A DNA stretch of 64,000 nt from Clostridia bacterium (GTDB taxonomy: Bacteria > Bacillota > DSM-521 > Neomoorellales > SLTJ01). Below the pieces are notes generated by a model that saw nothing but the letters and a program-made list of their open reading frames with translations, was not told where the DNA came from and did no database searches. Below, in pieces: positions 24,573-33,426 of this stretch. A program made the position numbers and the translations under genes. Location: positions 1 to 64,000 of the forward strand of contig JANLFO010000005.1 in assembly GCA_024653205.1 (NCBI GenBank), read 5' to 3'. Within the stretch, counting starts at the first letter, position 1; every line of letters begins with the position of its first letter.

Positions 24573-25385
24573 TCAGAACCCGTACACCCGGCCTTCTTCG
24601 GCCAGAAGCACCTGCCCGGAGAAGCGGCATTCGGCCTCGGCGCGCAGGCTTTCCGGGTCGTAGTCGGGCCAGAAGTGGGTGAGGATCAGGGTCCGCGCCC
24701 CGGCCCGGCCGGCCAGTTCCGCCGCCTGGGCGGCGGTGAGGTGATCGTCCGGCAGAAGCGGGCGGTCGGCGGTCAGAAGGCTGGCTTCCGCCAGAACTAC
24801 GTCCGCTCCGCGGGCCATTTCGGCCAGACCTTCCCACCAGGCGGTATCCCCGGTGTAGAAGAGCCTGCGGCCGGCGCACACGAGATCCAGGCAGCAGGCG
24901 GGGACGGCGTGGCGGGCGGCAAAGAAGCGCGCCCTTACCGGACCGACCTCGACCTCCACGAGGGGCGCGGGCGGGCCGGGTTCCGGCCCCCCGGGCGGAG
25001 CCAGCTCCGGAACGGCCCGGGCGATGAAAGCCTCGCGGTAAGAGGCAATCAGGGCAAAGAAGTCTGCCGGCTGGGCGGGCGCGTAGAGGGGCAGGGGCGG
25101 GGCCGGCAGGGCCTGTCCGTGGCCCCGGCCCGCCCGCGCCCGGAGGGCGTGCCGCAGGGCGGGGAGGTCGAACCAGTGGTCCGGGTGCAGGTGGGACAGC
25201 AGCACCGCCCGCAGCCGGTCGAGCCCTACGCTGCCCAGCAGCCGGGAGATCACCCCGTGGCCGCAGTCGACCAGCACGAACTCGGAGCCGTCGCCGATCA
25301 GGTACCCCGGGCAGGCCCCCCCGGGGGGCGCGAACGGCGCCCAGCGGCCCAGGACCCTCAGCTCCATCCGCCCCGGCGGTCTCAA
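24573..25385 (-). CDS. MBL-fold (RNase Z-like) hydrolase
   Basis: A 270-residue metallo-beta-lactamase-fold protein with LLSHLHPDHWFDLPAL (HxHxDH), a HAVPACCLDL histidine, YTGDTAWWEGL and LILTHFWPDYDPE. The layout (long insert after the first motif, GDT, late His) resembles RNase Z and related phosphodiesterases, but the exosite arm of true tRNase Z is not seen. It starts in a 4-base overlap with murI (ATG 25385). Substrate unknown. Confidence 0.82.
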   Translation of the reverse strand: MRPPGRMELRVLGRWAPFAPPGGACPGYLIGDGSEFVLVDCGHGVISRLLGSVGLDRLRAVLLSHLHPDHWFDLPALRHALRARAGRGHGQALPAPPLPLYAPAQPADFFALIASYREAFIARAVPELAPPGGPEPGPPAPLVEVEVGPVRARFFAARHAVPACCLDLVCAGRRLFYTGDTAWWEGLAEMARGADVVLAEASLLTADRPLLPDDHLTAAQAAELAGRAGARTLILTHFWPDYDPESLRAEAECRFSGQVLLAEEGRVYGF

Positions 25386-26233
25386 GGCGCCACCCCTCGC
25401 CCGCGCGCACGGCGCTGAGGTATGCCCGGCTCGGCCGCCTCCACCGCCGGAAACGGGCGACCGGTGAGCTTTTCGGCGGTGCGACGGAAGGCCTCCGGAT
25501 CGCCGCTCACGAAATAGCGGTGCCTGGGCCGGTGCCCCGGAGGCGCGGCCAGGCCCCGCTGCCGCAGGGTGCGCGCCGCCTCGCGCACGGTCTCCCGCGC
25601 CGGGTCTATCAAGGCCGTCTCCGGCCCCAGGATACTCCGGATCAGCGGGGCAAAGAAGGGGTAGTGGGTGCAGCCCAGGATCAGCACGTCGATTCCCTCG
25701 GCCTTTAACGGCGCCAGGTATTCCACCAGGGCGGCCCGGGCCTCGGGGGTATCCACCGCCCCGGCTTCGGCCAACGGCACCAGGAGCGGGCAGGCCTGGG
25801 GAATGACCCGGACTTCCGGCCGCAGCTCGGCCGCCACCCGGCGGTGGGCCTCGCTGCGCACCGTGGCCTCGGTGGCGATCAGCCCTACCCGGCCGTTCCT
25901 GGTCCGGGCCAGGGCGGCCCGCACGCCGGGCTCCACCACCCCCACGAAGGGGACGGGGTAGCGGGCCTGCAGGTAATCCAGCGCTACGGAGGACGTGGAG
26001 TTGCAGGCGTCGATGATCAGTTTGGCTCCCCGGCGGACCAGAAAGGCGCTGATGGCGTCGGCCAGCCGTATCAGCTCCTCGGCCGGCCGCCCCCCGTATG
26101 GCACGTGGGCAGTATCGCCGAAGTAGAGGATGCTTTCCCGAGGAAGCTGGGCGAACACCTCAGAGGCCACCGTGAGCCCGCCGACGCCGGAATCGAAAAG
26201 CCCGAGCGGACGCCTGGAGGGCAATGCTATCAA
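25382..26233 (-). CDS. murI: Glutamate racemase
   Basis: A 283-residue cofactor-independent racemase that makes D-glutamate for peptidoglycan. FDSGVGGLTVA, IIDACNSTSS (first catalytic Cys) and ILGCTHYPFF (second catalytic Cys) are all intact. In Clostridia murI often sits near rph-rdgB and gerMN genes, consistent with this neighbourhood. It is translationally coupled to the downstream MBL gene. Start ATG 26233. Confidence 0.95.
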   Translation of the reverse strand: MIALPSRRPLGLFDSGVGGLTVASEVFAQLPRESILYFGDTAHVPYGGRPAEELIRLADAISAFLVRRGAKLIIDACNSTSSVALDYLQARYPVPFVGVVEPGVRAALARTRNGRVGLIATEATVRSEAHRRVAAELRPEVRVIPQACPLLVPLAEAGAVDTPEARAALVEYLAPLKAEGIDVLILGCTHYPFFAPLIRSILGPETALIDPARETVREAARTLRQRGLAAPPGHRPRHRYFVSGDPEAFRRTAEKLTGRPFPAVEAAEPGIPQRRARGRGVAP

Positions 26234-26379
26234 CCCCCGGTAAGAGTATACGCCGGCAGGCCGGCGGCCAGACCGCCCGGCCGCTTTAGTTTGCGCGCTT
26301 ACGATTCTAGCCTCCGCCGGCGAGTCCTGTCAACGACGCCAGCGGCAACGGTCTCTGAACGCGGTTGTGGGGCGGGCAA

Positions 26380-27273
26380 CTAGTAACCTCTAATCTCCCG
26401 ACTGGCAGAGAGGGTAATGGAAACGTACCGTCGAATATCGCCGCCGATCTCCTGGAATGCCGTTTGCCGGCCCATCACCAGGTTCGCGGGATCTGCTCTT
26501 CTTAGAGCAGCAAGCTCCTCAGGCGTGGGCAAAGGAACCGTCTTGACCTCCGGGGCGAGCTTGAGGTCCCACTCCACGCCCTCCTTTATTTCCTCCGGCG
26601 TTACACCGGGGTAAAGGGCGTCCAAATACATTTCGTGAGTTACAGGGTCAAAACGGAAAACGGCCTTATCCGTAACTACCGTCGTAGGACCGCCTCCCAC
26701 CAGGCCCGCTCTTTCCCGGGCGCCGGGGCTGCCATCGAGGTAGCCGGGGGTGGTCATATAGTCCACCCGGCGGACGAACCTGCGCGCCTGGAACTTCATC
26801 ATAACAATCGTCCGGCCCACCGAGGAACCTATATCGTTGCCGCCACCGCTGCCCGGAAACCGAACCTCCGGCGAATAGTAATCGCCGGTGCCGAAGATTG
26901 CCGTGCTGTTGATGTTGCCGTACTTGTCTATTTGTGCGGCGCCAAGCACGCCCACGTCGTAGAAGCAAGCCTGGAGGTCGCCAAAAACGCGCCACATGCT
27001 GGTGAGCGCTACGGCACCGTCAGCCGCGCTCGAGTCTCCCACGTTGAAGTCTACCCGCCATTTCTTTGGCCCAATGCAGCCGGATTCGTACACGATGGTC
27101 AGGTTCGGAGCGTGCAGCAGCTGAGCGACAATGCCCGCCAAGAGAGTCAGTCCAATGCCGACGAACGCAATCTCGCCATCCTTGAGCTCCTTGGCCGCCA
27201 TCAGAGCCATTAACTTCCCGGAAATACCGGCCGGCAGATCGTGGCTCATTTCTACCCCTCCCACCAGAGGCAT
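26380..27273 (-). CDS. CoA-transferase subunit B (glutaconate CoA-transferase type)
   Basis: A 297-residue beta subunit of the glutaconate/3-oxoacid CoA-transferase class. Glu63 in VYESGCIG occupies the position of the catalytic glutamate that carries CoA, and GTGDYYSPEVRFPGSGGGND plus VVTDKAVFRFD are conserved family features. With the A subunit it would move CoA between a carboxylate and an acyl-CoA. The start ATG at 27273 shares one base with the A-subunit stop (TAATG). Being downstream of a TAXI-TRAP importer suggests the substrate is the acid that the importer brings in. Confidence 0.88.
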   Translation of the reverse strand: MPLVGGVEMSHDLPAGISGKLMALMAAKELKDGEIAFVGIGLTLLAGIVAQLLHAPNLTIVYESGCIGPKKWRVDFNVGDSSAADGAVALTSMWRVFGDLQACFYDVGVLGAAQIDKYGNINSTAIFGTGDYYSPEVRFPGSGGGNDIGSSVGRTIVMMKFQARRFVRRVDYMTTPGYLDGSPGARERAGLVGGGPTTVVTDKAVFRFDPVTHEMYLDALYPGVTPEEIKEGVEWDLKLAPEVKTVPLPTPEELAALRRADPANLVMGRQTAFQEIGGDIRRYVSITLSASREIRGY

Positions 27274-28211
27274 TACGCCCGAACTCGGTTAAACTGACGC
27301 TCCAGGTACTGAAGGCGGTAAAGCCTATCCCAGCCTACCTTGGAACAGTACTCGAAGTGGTCGCGGCAGCCGTAAACATAAGTGTCGAGCCAGCGCAAGA
27401 AGCCATCCCTGGTTCCAGCTTGCTCGTGATAGTCGGCGCAGAATAGGACGTCGTAGGCATAGTAACCGTAGCAGGACTGGGGGTGGCATCCGAAAGGCAG
27501 GTGCACGACGGCATCCACGCAGTAGAAGGGTATGAGCGTGGCGTTGGGCTGCTGCCTTATTTCTTCATTCGTGACGATCTCCTCGCAGGTGAGGATCACC
27601 GCCCGTGCCGCCCGCACCTTGTTTTCGTCATTGCCGACAAACCCCCAAATCTGGCCGTTGCCGGCCGGATCCGCACGGTGAACGTGGATTACGGCCACAT
27701 CGGGCCGAGCCGCCGGCACCAACGCTACCGGTCGGCCTTCGAAAGGATCTTCTATTACCTTCACCTTTTGGTTGTACTTGAGTATGTCCGAACCCAGCAG
27801 AGATCTGGTAGCCATAAACGGCACGTTGAGTGCCGCCGCCAAATAGCGCATGCTGATGGCGGCGTTGGACCAGTCCTCCACCTCCACGCGGTGGGGAACA
27901 CCGGCCTCTACACTCCGGCGGAAGTTGCGCGCCAGGCCAACGGCCCCGTAACCGAGGTAGGCCCCTTCCCACCTGGTAACGCATCCCGCGCCAATGAGCA
28001 TATCCCCCGTATCCGTCCGGCTATCGTCCAGGAAGGTTAGATTCTTCCTGCCCTGCCGGATTATTTCGTGGGCTACGGCTACGGAATCGCGCCCGATGAA
28101 TCCGCCGAAACAAATGGTCGCTCCATCGTGGATATAGTCGCGTACCGCCTGTTGTAACGTCGTAACCTTGTCGGTCCTCCGCCGGCTCTGCTCCTTGCTC
28201 GCTTCCATCAA
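27273..28211 (-). CDS. CoA-transferase subunit A (glutaconate CoA-transferase type)
   Basis: A 312-residue alpha subunit: VTTLQQAVRDYIHDGATICFGGFIGRD is spread over the N-terminal 50 residues, DVAVIHVHRADPAGNGQIWG and RAVILTCEEIV are the other family landmarks, and YGYYAYDVLFCADYHEQA is near the C-terminus, as in glutaconate CoA-transferases. It is the first gene of an AB pair; the 235 bases upstream contain a 14-base-stem hairpin and a motif shared with the promoter region of the IclR regulator. Start ATG 28211. Confidence 0.87.
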   Translation of the reverse strand: MMEASKEQSRRRTDKVTTLQQAVRDYIHDGATICFGGFIGRDSVAVAHEIIRQGRKNLTFLDDSRTDTGDMLIGAGCVTRWEGAYLGYGAVGLARNFRRSVEAGVPHRVEVEDWSNAAISMRYLAAALNVPFMATRSLLGSDILKYNQKVKVIEDPFEGRPVALVPAARPDVAVIHVHRADPAGNGQIWGFVGNDENKVRAARAVILTCEEIVTNEEIRQQPNATLIPFYCVDAVVHLPFGCHPQSCYGYYAYDVLFCADYHEQAGTRDGFLRWLDTYVYGCRDHFEYCSKVGWDRLYRLQYLERQFNRVRA

Positions 28212-28322
28212 ATACCATCCCCTTCCGGCATAATCCTGCTTTACGATGCTTTATCTGTTCCCAGCCTTGCTCATGTCCGGGATCTTGCTGCCGGTCTTAA
28301 TCAAGCTTCTGCCCTCGGGAAG

Positions 28323-28369
28323 GCCCGGCTGGTCCGCAGGAACAATGTTGATCGCCGGACCAGCCGGGC
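28323..28369. terminator. Strong hairpin between TAXI-TRAP and CoA-transferase genes
   Basis: GCCCGGCTGGTCCG at 28323-28336 is perfectly complementary to CGGACCAGCCGGGC at 28356-28369, giving a 14-base stem with a 19-base loop. No T-run follows on the minus strand, so it may attenuate, stabilise or process the message rather than end it. Confidence 0.5.
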
Positions 28370-28370
28370 T

Positions 28371-28400
28371 GTTTCATGTAGTGAACCGGCGTTTCATTTT
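28371..28400. promoter_or_regulatory. Putative IclR operator, CoA-transferase side
   Basis: A 30-base segment beginning GTTTCATGTAGTGAAC and ending GTTTCATTTT matches the segment at 32528-32557 in about 23 of 30 positions. The other copy lies just upstream of the IclR gene, so both are good candidates for binding by that regulator. Confidence 0.65.
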
Positions 28401-28446
28401 TGCTGGTTAATAACGTTCCTTGTGTGGCCTCCCTATTGAGGCTAGG

Positions 28447-29490
28447 CTACTTCACTTCCTCTGGCAGAAGCCGTTCCGGCACCTCTATGCCAATTTCCCG
28501 GAAGTACTTGACCACACCGGGGTGCAGGGGGGCGGTAGCATACTTAACGGTGCTTTCGGGCGTCGTCCACTTTGCACCGGGGTAGACTTCAATGAGCTCG
28601 TTGACGTGCTCAAAGAGCGCCTTAACGATGCTGTACACCATGTCTTCGGAAAGTTCCGGGCTGACTACACAGGTATTCCATACGGAGAGCCCAGGAACTG
28701 CCGAATCCACGCCTCGGTAAGTCCCGGCCGGCAACTCCATTGCGTGGTAGTAGGGGTGCTGTGAAGTCACCTTTTGTATCTCCTCCTGGCTAAGTCCGAT
28801 CATCTTTATCTTGTGAGTGGTAGCCAGATCCATGATCGAGGAGGTGGGCGGGCCTACCGACCAAATGCCCACGTCTATGACGTTGTCCCGCAAGGCTTCT
28901 GTGTTTTCGGAGAAAGATAGTCGGTGTACGGTGAAGTCGTTATAAGTAATACCCAGAGACTCCAGGACCTGCCTGCTCATTACCTCCGTGCCGCTACCTG
29001 GTGCGCCCACCGAAACCTTCTTACCTCTTAAATCGTTTACCTTATCAACAGGAGTATCGTGTAACGCCACCATGTGTAAGAAGTGGGGGTACATTTCAAA
29101 CAGAGTGTACACCTTTACCGGCGCGTTGAATTCCACGATGCCTTTCAGGGCATGATATACTGCGTCGTCCATGGCTAAGCCCATCTGGATTTCACCACTT
29201 CCAACCAGCCGCAAGTTCTCGACCGAAGCGCCCGTGACTTCCGCAGTCGCCTCTACCCCCGGCACGTAGTTATTGATTATCTTAGCTACTGCCGCGCCAT
29301 AAGGATAGTACGTTCCCCCGGTACCGCCCGTGCCGAGCGACAGACGCACAACCGCCCCGCCCGCTTGACCACCTCCGGCACCACTCTCCCCGCTCTTGCC
29401 GCAGCCTCCCGAGACTAGCATGGCCAGCAACAGCGCGCTGAGCAATGCCCCCAATAACCTCTTGTTCCCGCGCCTCATAGCAAAACGCAC
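28447..29490 (-). CDS. TAXI-family TRAP transporter solute-binding lipoprotein
   Basis: A 347-residue TAXI-type periplasmic-binding protein. The N-terminus has a lipoprotein signal ending VSGGC (Cys30). LGTGGTGGTYYPYGAAVAKIIN is the TAXI hallmark, and GKKVSVGAPGSGTEVMSRQVLES and TYRGVDSAVPGLSVWNTCVV are conserved. It captures a carboxylate (glutamate or another dicarboxylate in known cases) and delivers it to the fused permease encoded 33 bases upstream. Start ATG 29490. Confidence 0.92.
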   Translation of the reverse strand: MRFAMRRGNKRLLGALLSALLLAMLVSGGCGKSGESGAGGGQAGGAVVRLSLGTGGTGGTYYPYGAAVAKIINNYVPGVEATAEVTGASVENLRLVGSGEIQMGLAMDDAVYHALKGIVEFNAPVKVYTLFEMYPHFLHMVALHDTPVDKVNDLRGKKVSVGAPGSGTEVMSRQVLESLGITYNDFTVHRLSFSENTEALRDNVIDVGIWSVGPPTSSIMDLATTHKIKMIGLSQEEIQKVTSQHPYYHAMELPAGTYRGVDSAVPGLSVWNTCVVSPELSEDMVYSIVKALFEHVNELIEVYPGAKWTTPESTVKYATAPLHPGVVKYFREIGIEVPERLLPEEVK

Positions 29491-29523
29491 CTCCAGAAGT
29501 TTTCTGGTATCGGCAACCCCCGA

Positions 29524-31422
29524 CTAGGAGGCTTGCACCGAACTCACCTGAATCTCCTTCCTGCCGGGTGTTCCCCGCAGGTTCAGTGCAATTGCACCGG
29601 CCAACAAGGCCACGCCCAAGATATCGGTTAAGATCGTCGGGAAGATCAGGAGAATCGCCGAGGCACCGAACATCAGCCTTTCAACCCGGTTACAGCTCCT
29701 GGCAAAAAATCCCTCCATACAAGCCGCCAAGGCAGTTACCGCCACAACTGACATAAAGGCGCGCCACAGAATTTCCAGGATCCCTGCCTGAGCGATTATC
29801 GCCGGGTTATAGCAGAACAGGAAGGGTACGATAAACGCCGGAATGGCAATGCGACAGGCCGTCCAGCCGATGCGCATTGGATTCTCCTGGGCAATCCCTC
29901 CGGCCGCGTAGGCGGCCAGCGCTACCGGAGGGGTAATGGCGGAAATAATCGCAAAGTAGAATACGAAGAGGTGGGCGGCTATGGGCAACAGCCCCATTTT
30001 CACCAGCGCAGGCGCCACCATGGTTCCCACAATAATGTACGCAGCCGTAGTGGGTACACCCATGCCCATGATAAGGCATATCACCATGGTCAACAGCAGG
30101 GCTATCAGGAGATTCTCTCCGGACACGTCAACGATAGCCGAGGAAAGTCGCAATCCCAGTCCCGTCAGGTTGAACACCCCTATAACGATCCCGGCCATGG
30201 CACAGGCTACCGCTACACTTATAGTGTTCTTTGCTGCCTCCACTACGGCGTTCACCAGCCGGGGCAAGGTAAGGTAAGTACTCTGCCGGAAGAATGCCAC
30301 CAAGAAGATACTGAGCACGGCGTAGAACCCCGCCCGTATAGGGGTGACACGAGCAATTGCCAGGAAGTAAATCAGAATGGCCAGGGGGATCAACAGGTGG
30401 CCGCCTTCTTTGAGCACGGCCTTGAGCTGCGGCAACCGCTCCTTCGGCATTCCCACCAGCCCGCTCTTGGCCGAATGGAAATGCACTGCCATAATGCCGC
30501 CGAAGTAATACAACAAGGCGGGAATGCAAGCGCAAATGCATACCTCGATGTACGGGATCTGCAGGAATTCCGCAATGATGAAGGCCGCCGCGCCCATCAC
30601 CGGGGGCATGATCTGACCGCCGCTGGAGCCGACCGCGGCAATTGCTCCCGCGTACACTCTGCTGTACCCCGTCTGGATCATCATGGGAATGGTGATACTC
30701 CCGGTACCGGCAATATCAGCTACGGCGCTGCCGGTAATGGTGCCCATCAGTCCGCCGGCAAAAATCGCCGTCTTGCCCGTGCCGCCGGTGTACCGCCCCA
30801 TTATTGCCATGGCCAGGTCCAGCAGGAACCTGCCCATGCCGGTAGACGAGAGCAACGCCGCCAGGAAGATAAAGAGAAAGATGTAGTTGGCCGAAACTCC
30901 CAGGGGCAGACCGAAGATCCCTTCCGTGGTGAGGTAGAGCTGCGAGATTAACCGGGAAATGGAATAACCACGGTGCCCGAGCAGGCCGGGGATCCAAGGG
31001 CCTGCGAAGACGTAGAGTATGAATGCCCAGGCTATGACAACTATGACCCATCCCATGGACCGGCGGCATACCTCGGTCAGCATCAGTACCATGATTATTC
31101 CGAAGACTATGTCCCAGATGGTAGGGCTTCCCAGCCGGAGGACGATTTGCTGATAGTTGAGCAGAATGTACCAGGTACACGATAGGGTAAGGACTATGAA
31201 TACCAGATCGAGGAGAGTAATCCTTTCTTTTTCCCCTCGTTTGGTGAAGGGAAAGATCATGAGCGTAAGCAGCATTATGAACATGATGTGCACGTCTCGT
31301 TGCACCCAGCTGGTCAACATGGACACGCCGGCGGTATAAAGCTGGAATGCCGCCAGGGCAAAGGAGACAACCATCACGGCATGCCTTGTGGGTATACTAA
31401 CGCCTCTCCCGCTGCCAGACAT
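29524..31422 (-). CDS. TRAP transporter fused permease (4TM + 12TM)
   Basis: A 632-residue TRAP permease in which the small (DctQ-like) and large (DctM-like) subunits are fused, as usual for TAXI systems. Many hydrophobic helices; GGLMGTITGSAVADIAGTGS, GGQIMPPVMGAAAFIIAEF and GVPTTAAYIIVGTMVAPALV are the DctM signatures. It uses an ion gradient to import the solute bound by the TAXI protein. The start is ATG 31422 with GGAGG 9 bases upstream; the frame extends to 31530 but lacks support. Confidence 0.92.
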   Translation of the reverse strand: MSGSGRGVSIPTRHAVMVVSFALAAFQLYTAGVSMLTSWVQRDVHIMFIMLLTLMIFPFTKRGEKERITLLDLVFIVLTLSCTWYILLNYQQIVLRLGSPTIWDIVFGIIMVLMLTEVCRRSMGWVIVVIAWAFILYVFAGPWIPGLLGHRGYSISRLISQLYLTTEGIFGLPLGVSANYIFLFIFLAALLSSTGMGRFLLDLAMAIMGRYTGGTGKTAIFAGGLMGTITGSAVADIAGTGSITIPMMIQTGYSRVYAGAIAAVGSSGGQIMPPVMGAAAFIIAEFLQIPYIEVCICACIPALLYYFGGIMAVHFHSAKSGLVGMPKERLPQLKAVLKEGGHLLIPLAILIYFLAIARVTPIRAGFYAVLSIFLVAFFRQSTYLTLPRLVNAVVEAAKNTISVAVACAMAGIVIGVFNLTGLGLRLSSAIVDVSGENLLIALLLTMVICLIMGMGVPTTAAYIIVGTMVAPALVKMGLLPIAAHLFVFYFAIISAITPPVALAAYAAGGIAQENPMRIGWTACRIAIPAFIVPFLFCYNPAIIAQAGILEILWRAFMSVVAVTALAACMEGFFARSCNRVERLMFGASAILLIFPTILTDILGVALLAGAIALNLRGTPGRKEIQVSSVQAS

Positions 31423-31634
31423 TTGTCCCGCGCCTCCTTCCTTAACTTGCTGCCAGAGGGTTACCCAGCGCGTCTTACCGAGGGCCCTATCACCTCCCGG
31501 GACCAGCAGGCGAACCCTCCTGCCGGCCAACGTCTGCCACCTTTATCCTTCGGCACCCATAGAGAACGCCAGCCATTGATAGCCTCGAATTCTTTTCACA
31601 GGCTGGTCATGATCTTCTGAACTCGCCAAGAATC

Positions 31635-32492
31635 TTAACCCTCCCCTAGTGTTCTCCCGCCCCGTTCTTCTCCGGTCAGGTAAGAAGGTGAAAGCACGCC
31701 GAGATGCGCGTGGATACCCTCCGCCTCTTGCTGCAAGGCCGCCAAATAGCTTAGGAGCTTATCACGTCCTAGCCGGGTGTAGGGGCCCAGGATACTGAGA
31801 GCCGCTACTACCCGCCCCCCCAGGTCGCGTACCGGAACCGAAAGGCTGGACACCCCCTCGATGCGTTCGCCGAAGCTGACTGCCCAACCACGAGACCGAA
31901 TCGTGTCCAGTTCCTGTTCCAGAGCAGCGCGGTTGGTAATAGTACGGTTGGTCAGCGGCGCCAGACCCAGGCTGTCCAAGATTCGGCGGCGTTCGTCTGA
32001 GGGCAAGTAGGCCAGCAGGAGCTTGCCCGGAGAACCGGCATGCAACGGAACACTGACCCCGACGCCTACCGAATAGCGCAACGGCTCAGGGCTTACCAGT
32101 TCCGCAATGCAGGTCCGGCTCGTTCCCTGGCGAACGTAAAGAGTAATGGTTTCGCCGGTCAATTCCCCCAGCCTGCGCATTGCCGGCGCCGCTGCCTGGG
32201 CGAGACTCTGCCCCTGCCCCAAGGCGCCGGAAACCAGAGCTCTCAGGGCCGGTCCCAGTCCATAGCGGCCGGCTTCTCCGAACCGCTCCACGAAGCCCTT
32301 CCTTTCCAGGGAGAGCAGCAACCGAAACAAGGTAGCCTTGCTAAGGCCGGTCTGTCGGCTCAGCTCACTCAAAGTACTCTCTTGCTGACCGAGACAAAGA
32401 AGCACTTCGGCAGCGCGCTCCACAGCTCGTACGCCGGGTTCTTTGCCCCGACCTGACCCGGTGACGACTCTACGGCCAACACCCGCTCTCAA
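31635..32492 (-). CDS. IclR-family regulator of the TRAP/CoA-transferase cluster
   Basis: A 285-residue IclR-type protein: winged helix at about residues 20-80 (LSELSRQTGLSKATLFRLLLSLE) and an effector-binding GAF-like domain with LHAGSPGKLLLAYL and SLSVPVRDLGGRVVAALSI. The start is TTG 32492, with GGATGG 8 to 9 bases upstream. It lies between the DUF1850 gene and the permease. A 30-base motif just upstream (32528-32557) recurs ahead of the CoA-transferase genes, so this regulator probably controls itself and that operon, with the imported acid or its CoA ester as likely effector. Confidence 0.9.
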   Translation of the reverse strand: MRAGVGRRVVTGSGRGKEPGVRAVERAAEVLLCLGQQESTLSELSRQTGLSKATLFRLLLSLERKGFVERFGEAGRYGLGPALRALVSGALGQGQSLAQAAAPAMRRLGELTGETITLYVRQGTSRTCIAELVSPEPLRYSVGVGVSVPLHAGSPGKLLLAYLPSDERRRILDSLGLAPLTNRTITNRAALEQELDTIRSRGWAVSFGERIEGVSSLSVPVRDLGGRVVAALSILGPYTRLGRDKLLSYLAALQQEAEGIHAHLGVLSPSYLTGEERGGRTLGEG

Positions 32493-32527
32493 GGCCTTCC
32501 ATCCTTTCCGCTGCTCCTACTCCATTT

Positions 32528-32557
32528 GTTTCATTAGTTGAAACAGTGTTTCATTTT
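32528..32557. promoter_or_regulatory. Putative IclR operator, regulator side
   Basis: Contains two overlapping palindromes, TTTCATTAGTTGAAA and TGAAACAGTGTTTCA, within 30 bases lying 36 bases upstream of the IclR start codon. About 23 of 30 bases match the segment at 28371-28400. Palindromic, AT-rich sites of this size suit IclR dimers. Confidence 0.68.
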
Positions 32558-33119
32558 ACCGCAATAAAAAACCACTTGCCTGCGCCCCGCCATATCCCCC
32601 GGGTTGACCACGCCAACTGATCACCCAACAGTGGAGTCGATCAAGCGGGCGCACTCTGATCGCCACCAGGCTAAACGGTGGCACGCGGTCCCAAAGATGG
32701 AACTCGGTGTCTCGAATGACGAGGCAATGATCGGCTATCGAACCCACTCGCAAATACAGCACCGGCAGCCTCCGATGCAACCCGCTGATGATCGTCCAAC
32801 CGTTCCTTGCACTCTCCACGCCCTCGCCCATGTACCCCAGGCCGGCCCCCTGGGCTTCAAAGCGCGTTTCCGTAAGAACGATTTCTCCTCCCAATACCCT
32901 ATAGGTATCCTCCACCCGGCGCCGGTTTACCGAATGGATGTAGCGAAGATAGAACGTCTCTCCCTCTCGCGCGGGCACGGCCCAGACCGTACGGGCGCCG
33001 CGTGTCTCTTCCACCACGAGTGCCGGTCGGGGCTGAAGCAACCACATGCCTGCCGGGAAGGCCACCGCCAGGACAAGACCGGCCAAAGTCAGTTTCTTCG
33101 GCAGGAAACTGCATCCCAT
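32556..33119 (-). CDS. DUF1850 protein, TAXI-TRAP-associated
   Basis: A DUF1850 protein of 187 residues from ATG 33119 (193 from ATG 33137). It has an N-terminal hydrophobic segment (about residues 10-28 of the longer form), then ETFYLRYIHSVNRRRVEDTYRV, which is diagnostic, and ETRFEAQGAGLGYMGEG. DUF1850 genes are regular neighbours of TAXI-TRAP transporters; the role is unknown. A strong promoter overlaps ATG 33137, so that codon cannot be in the message; ATG 33119 would be almost leaderless, with no ribosome site. Confidence 0.82.
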   Translation of the reverse strand: MGCSFLPKKLTLAGLVLAVAFPAGMWLLQPRPALVVEETRGARTVWAVPAREGETFYLRYIHSVNRRRVEDTYRVLGGEIVLTETRFEAQGAGLGYMGEGVESARNGWTIISGLHRRLPVLYLRVGSIADHCLVIRDTEFHLWDRVPPFSLVAIRVRPLDRLHCWVISWRGQPGGYGGAQASGFLLR

Positions 33120-33127
33120 CTTACAAT

Positions 33128-33157
33128 ATATTACCATGGAACAGTTCTCAATGTCAA
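33128..33157 (-). promoter_or_regulatory. Sigma-A promoter of the DUF1850-IclR-TRAP operon
   Basis: Minus strand: TTGACA (33157-33152), 18 bases, TAATAT (33133-33128). The predicted start of transcription, near 33121, is two bases before ATG 33119. It lies against the end of repeat copy 8, whose target duplication begins at 33161. Confidence 0.75.
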
Positions 33158-33168
33158 CTCCCAGAGTC

Positions 33169-33426
33169 CCTGACGGATCCCCACTTCTTTGAGGGCAGTG
33201 CTGGTTTTGCCCGAGTACCTAAAGCGTGCCGGGTACCGAACTGGGTGAGAGCGAGCGCGGAGGCCGGTCGGAGGCCAAGGATGGCCGGAGCCGCGCCGGC
33301 GCCATGGACGGGTTCTTGCGCGGGAAGCCGGCCGAAGCGCGAAGGTCGAACCCTAGTTCGGTCGGCGAAGCGACCGGTACGAGGGGGAAACCAGCACTGC
33401 CCCGGGACGAACTGGGGATAACTCAG
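33169..33426 (-). repeat. MITE-like element, complete copy with target-site duplication (copy 8)
   Basis: Inverted ends CCTGACGGATCCCCACTT and (complement of the right end) CTGAGTTATCCCCAGTT; inner arms GGGCAGTGCTGGTTTT and its near-complement at 33386-33401. The core has CGCGCCGGCGCCATGGACGG and TTCTTGCGCGGGAAGCCGGC. A perfect direct 8-base duplication, CCAGAGTC, abuts both ends (33161-33168 and 33427-33434). It lies between the DUF1850 promoter and the amidase gene and accounts for this 404-base gap. Confidence 0.9.
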
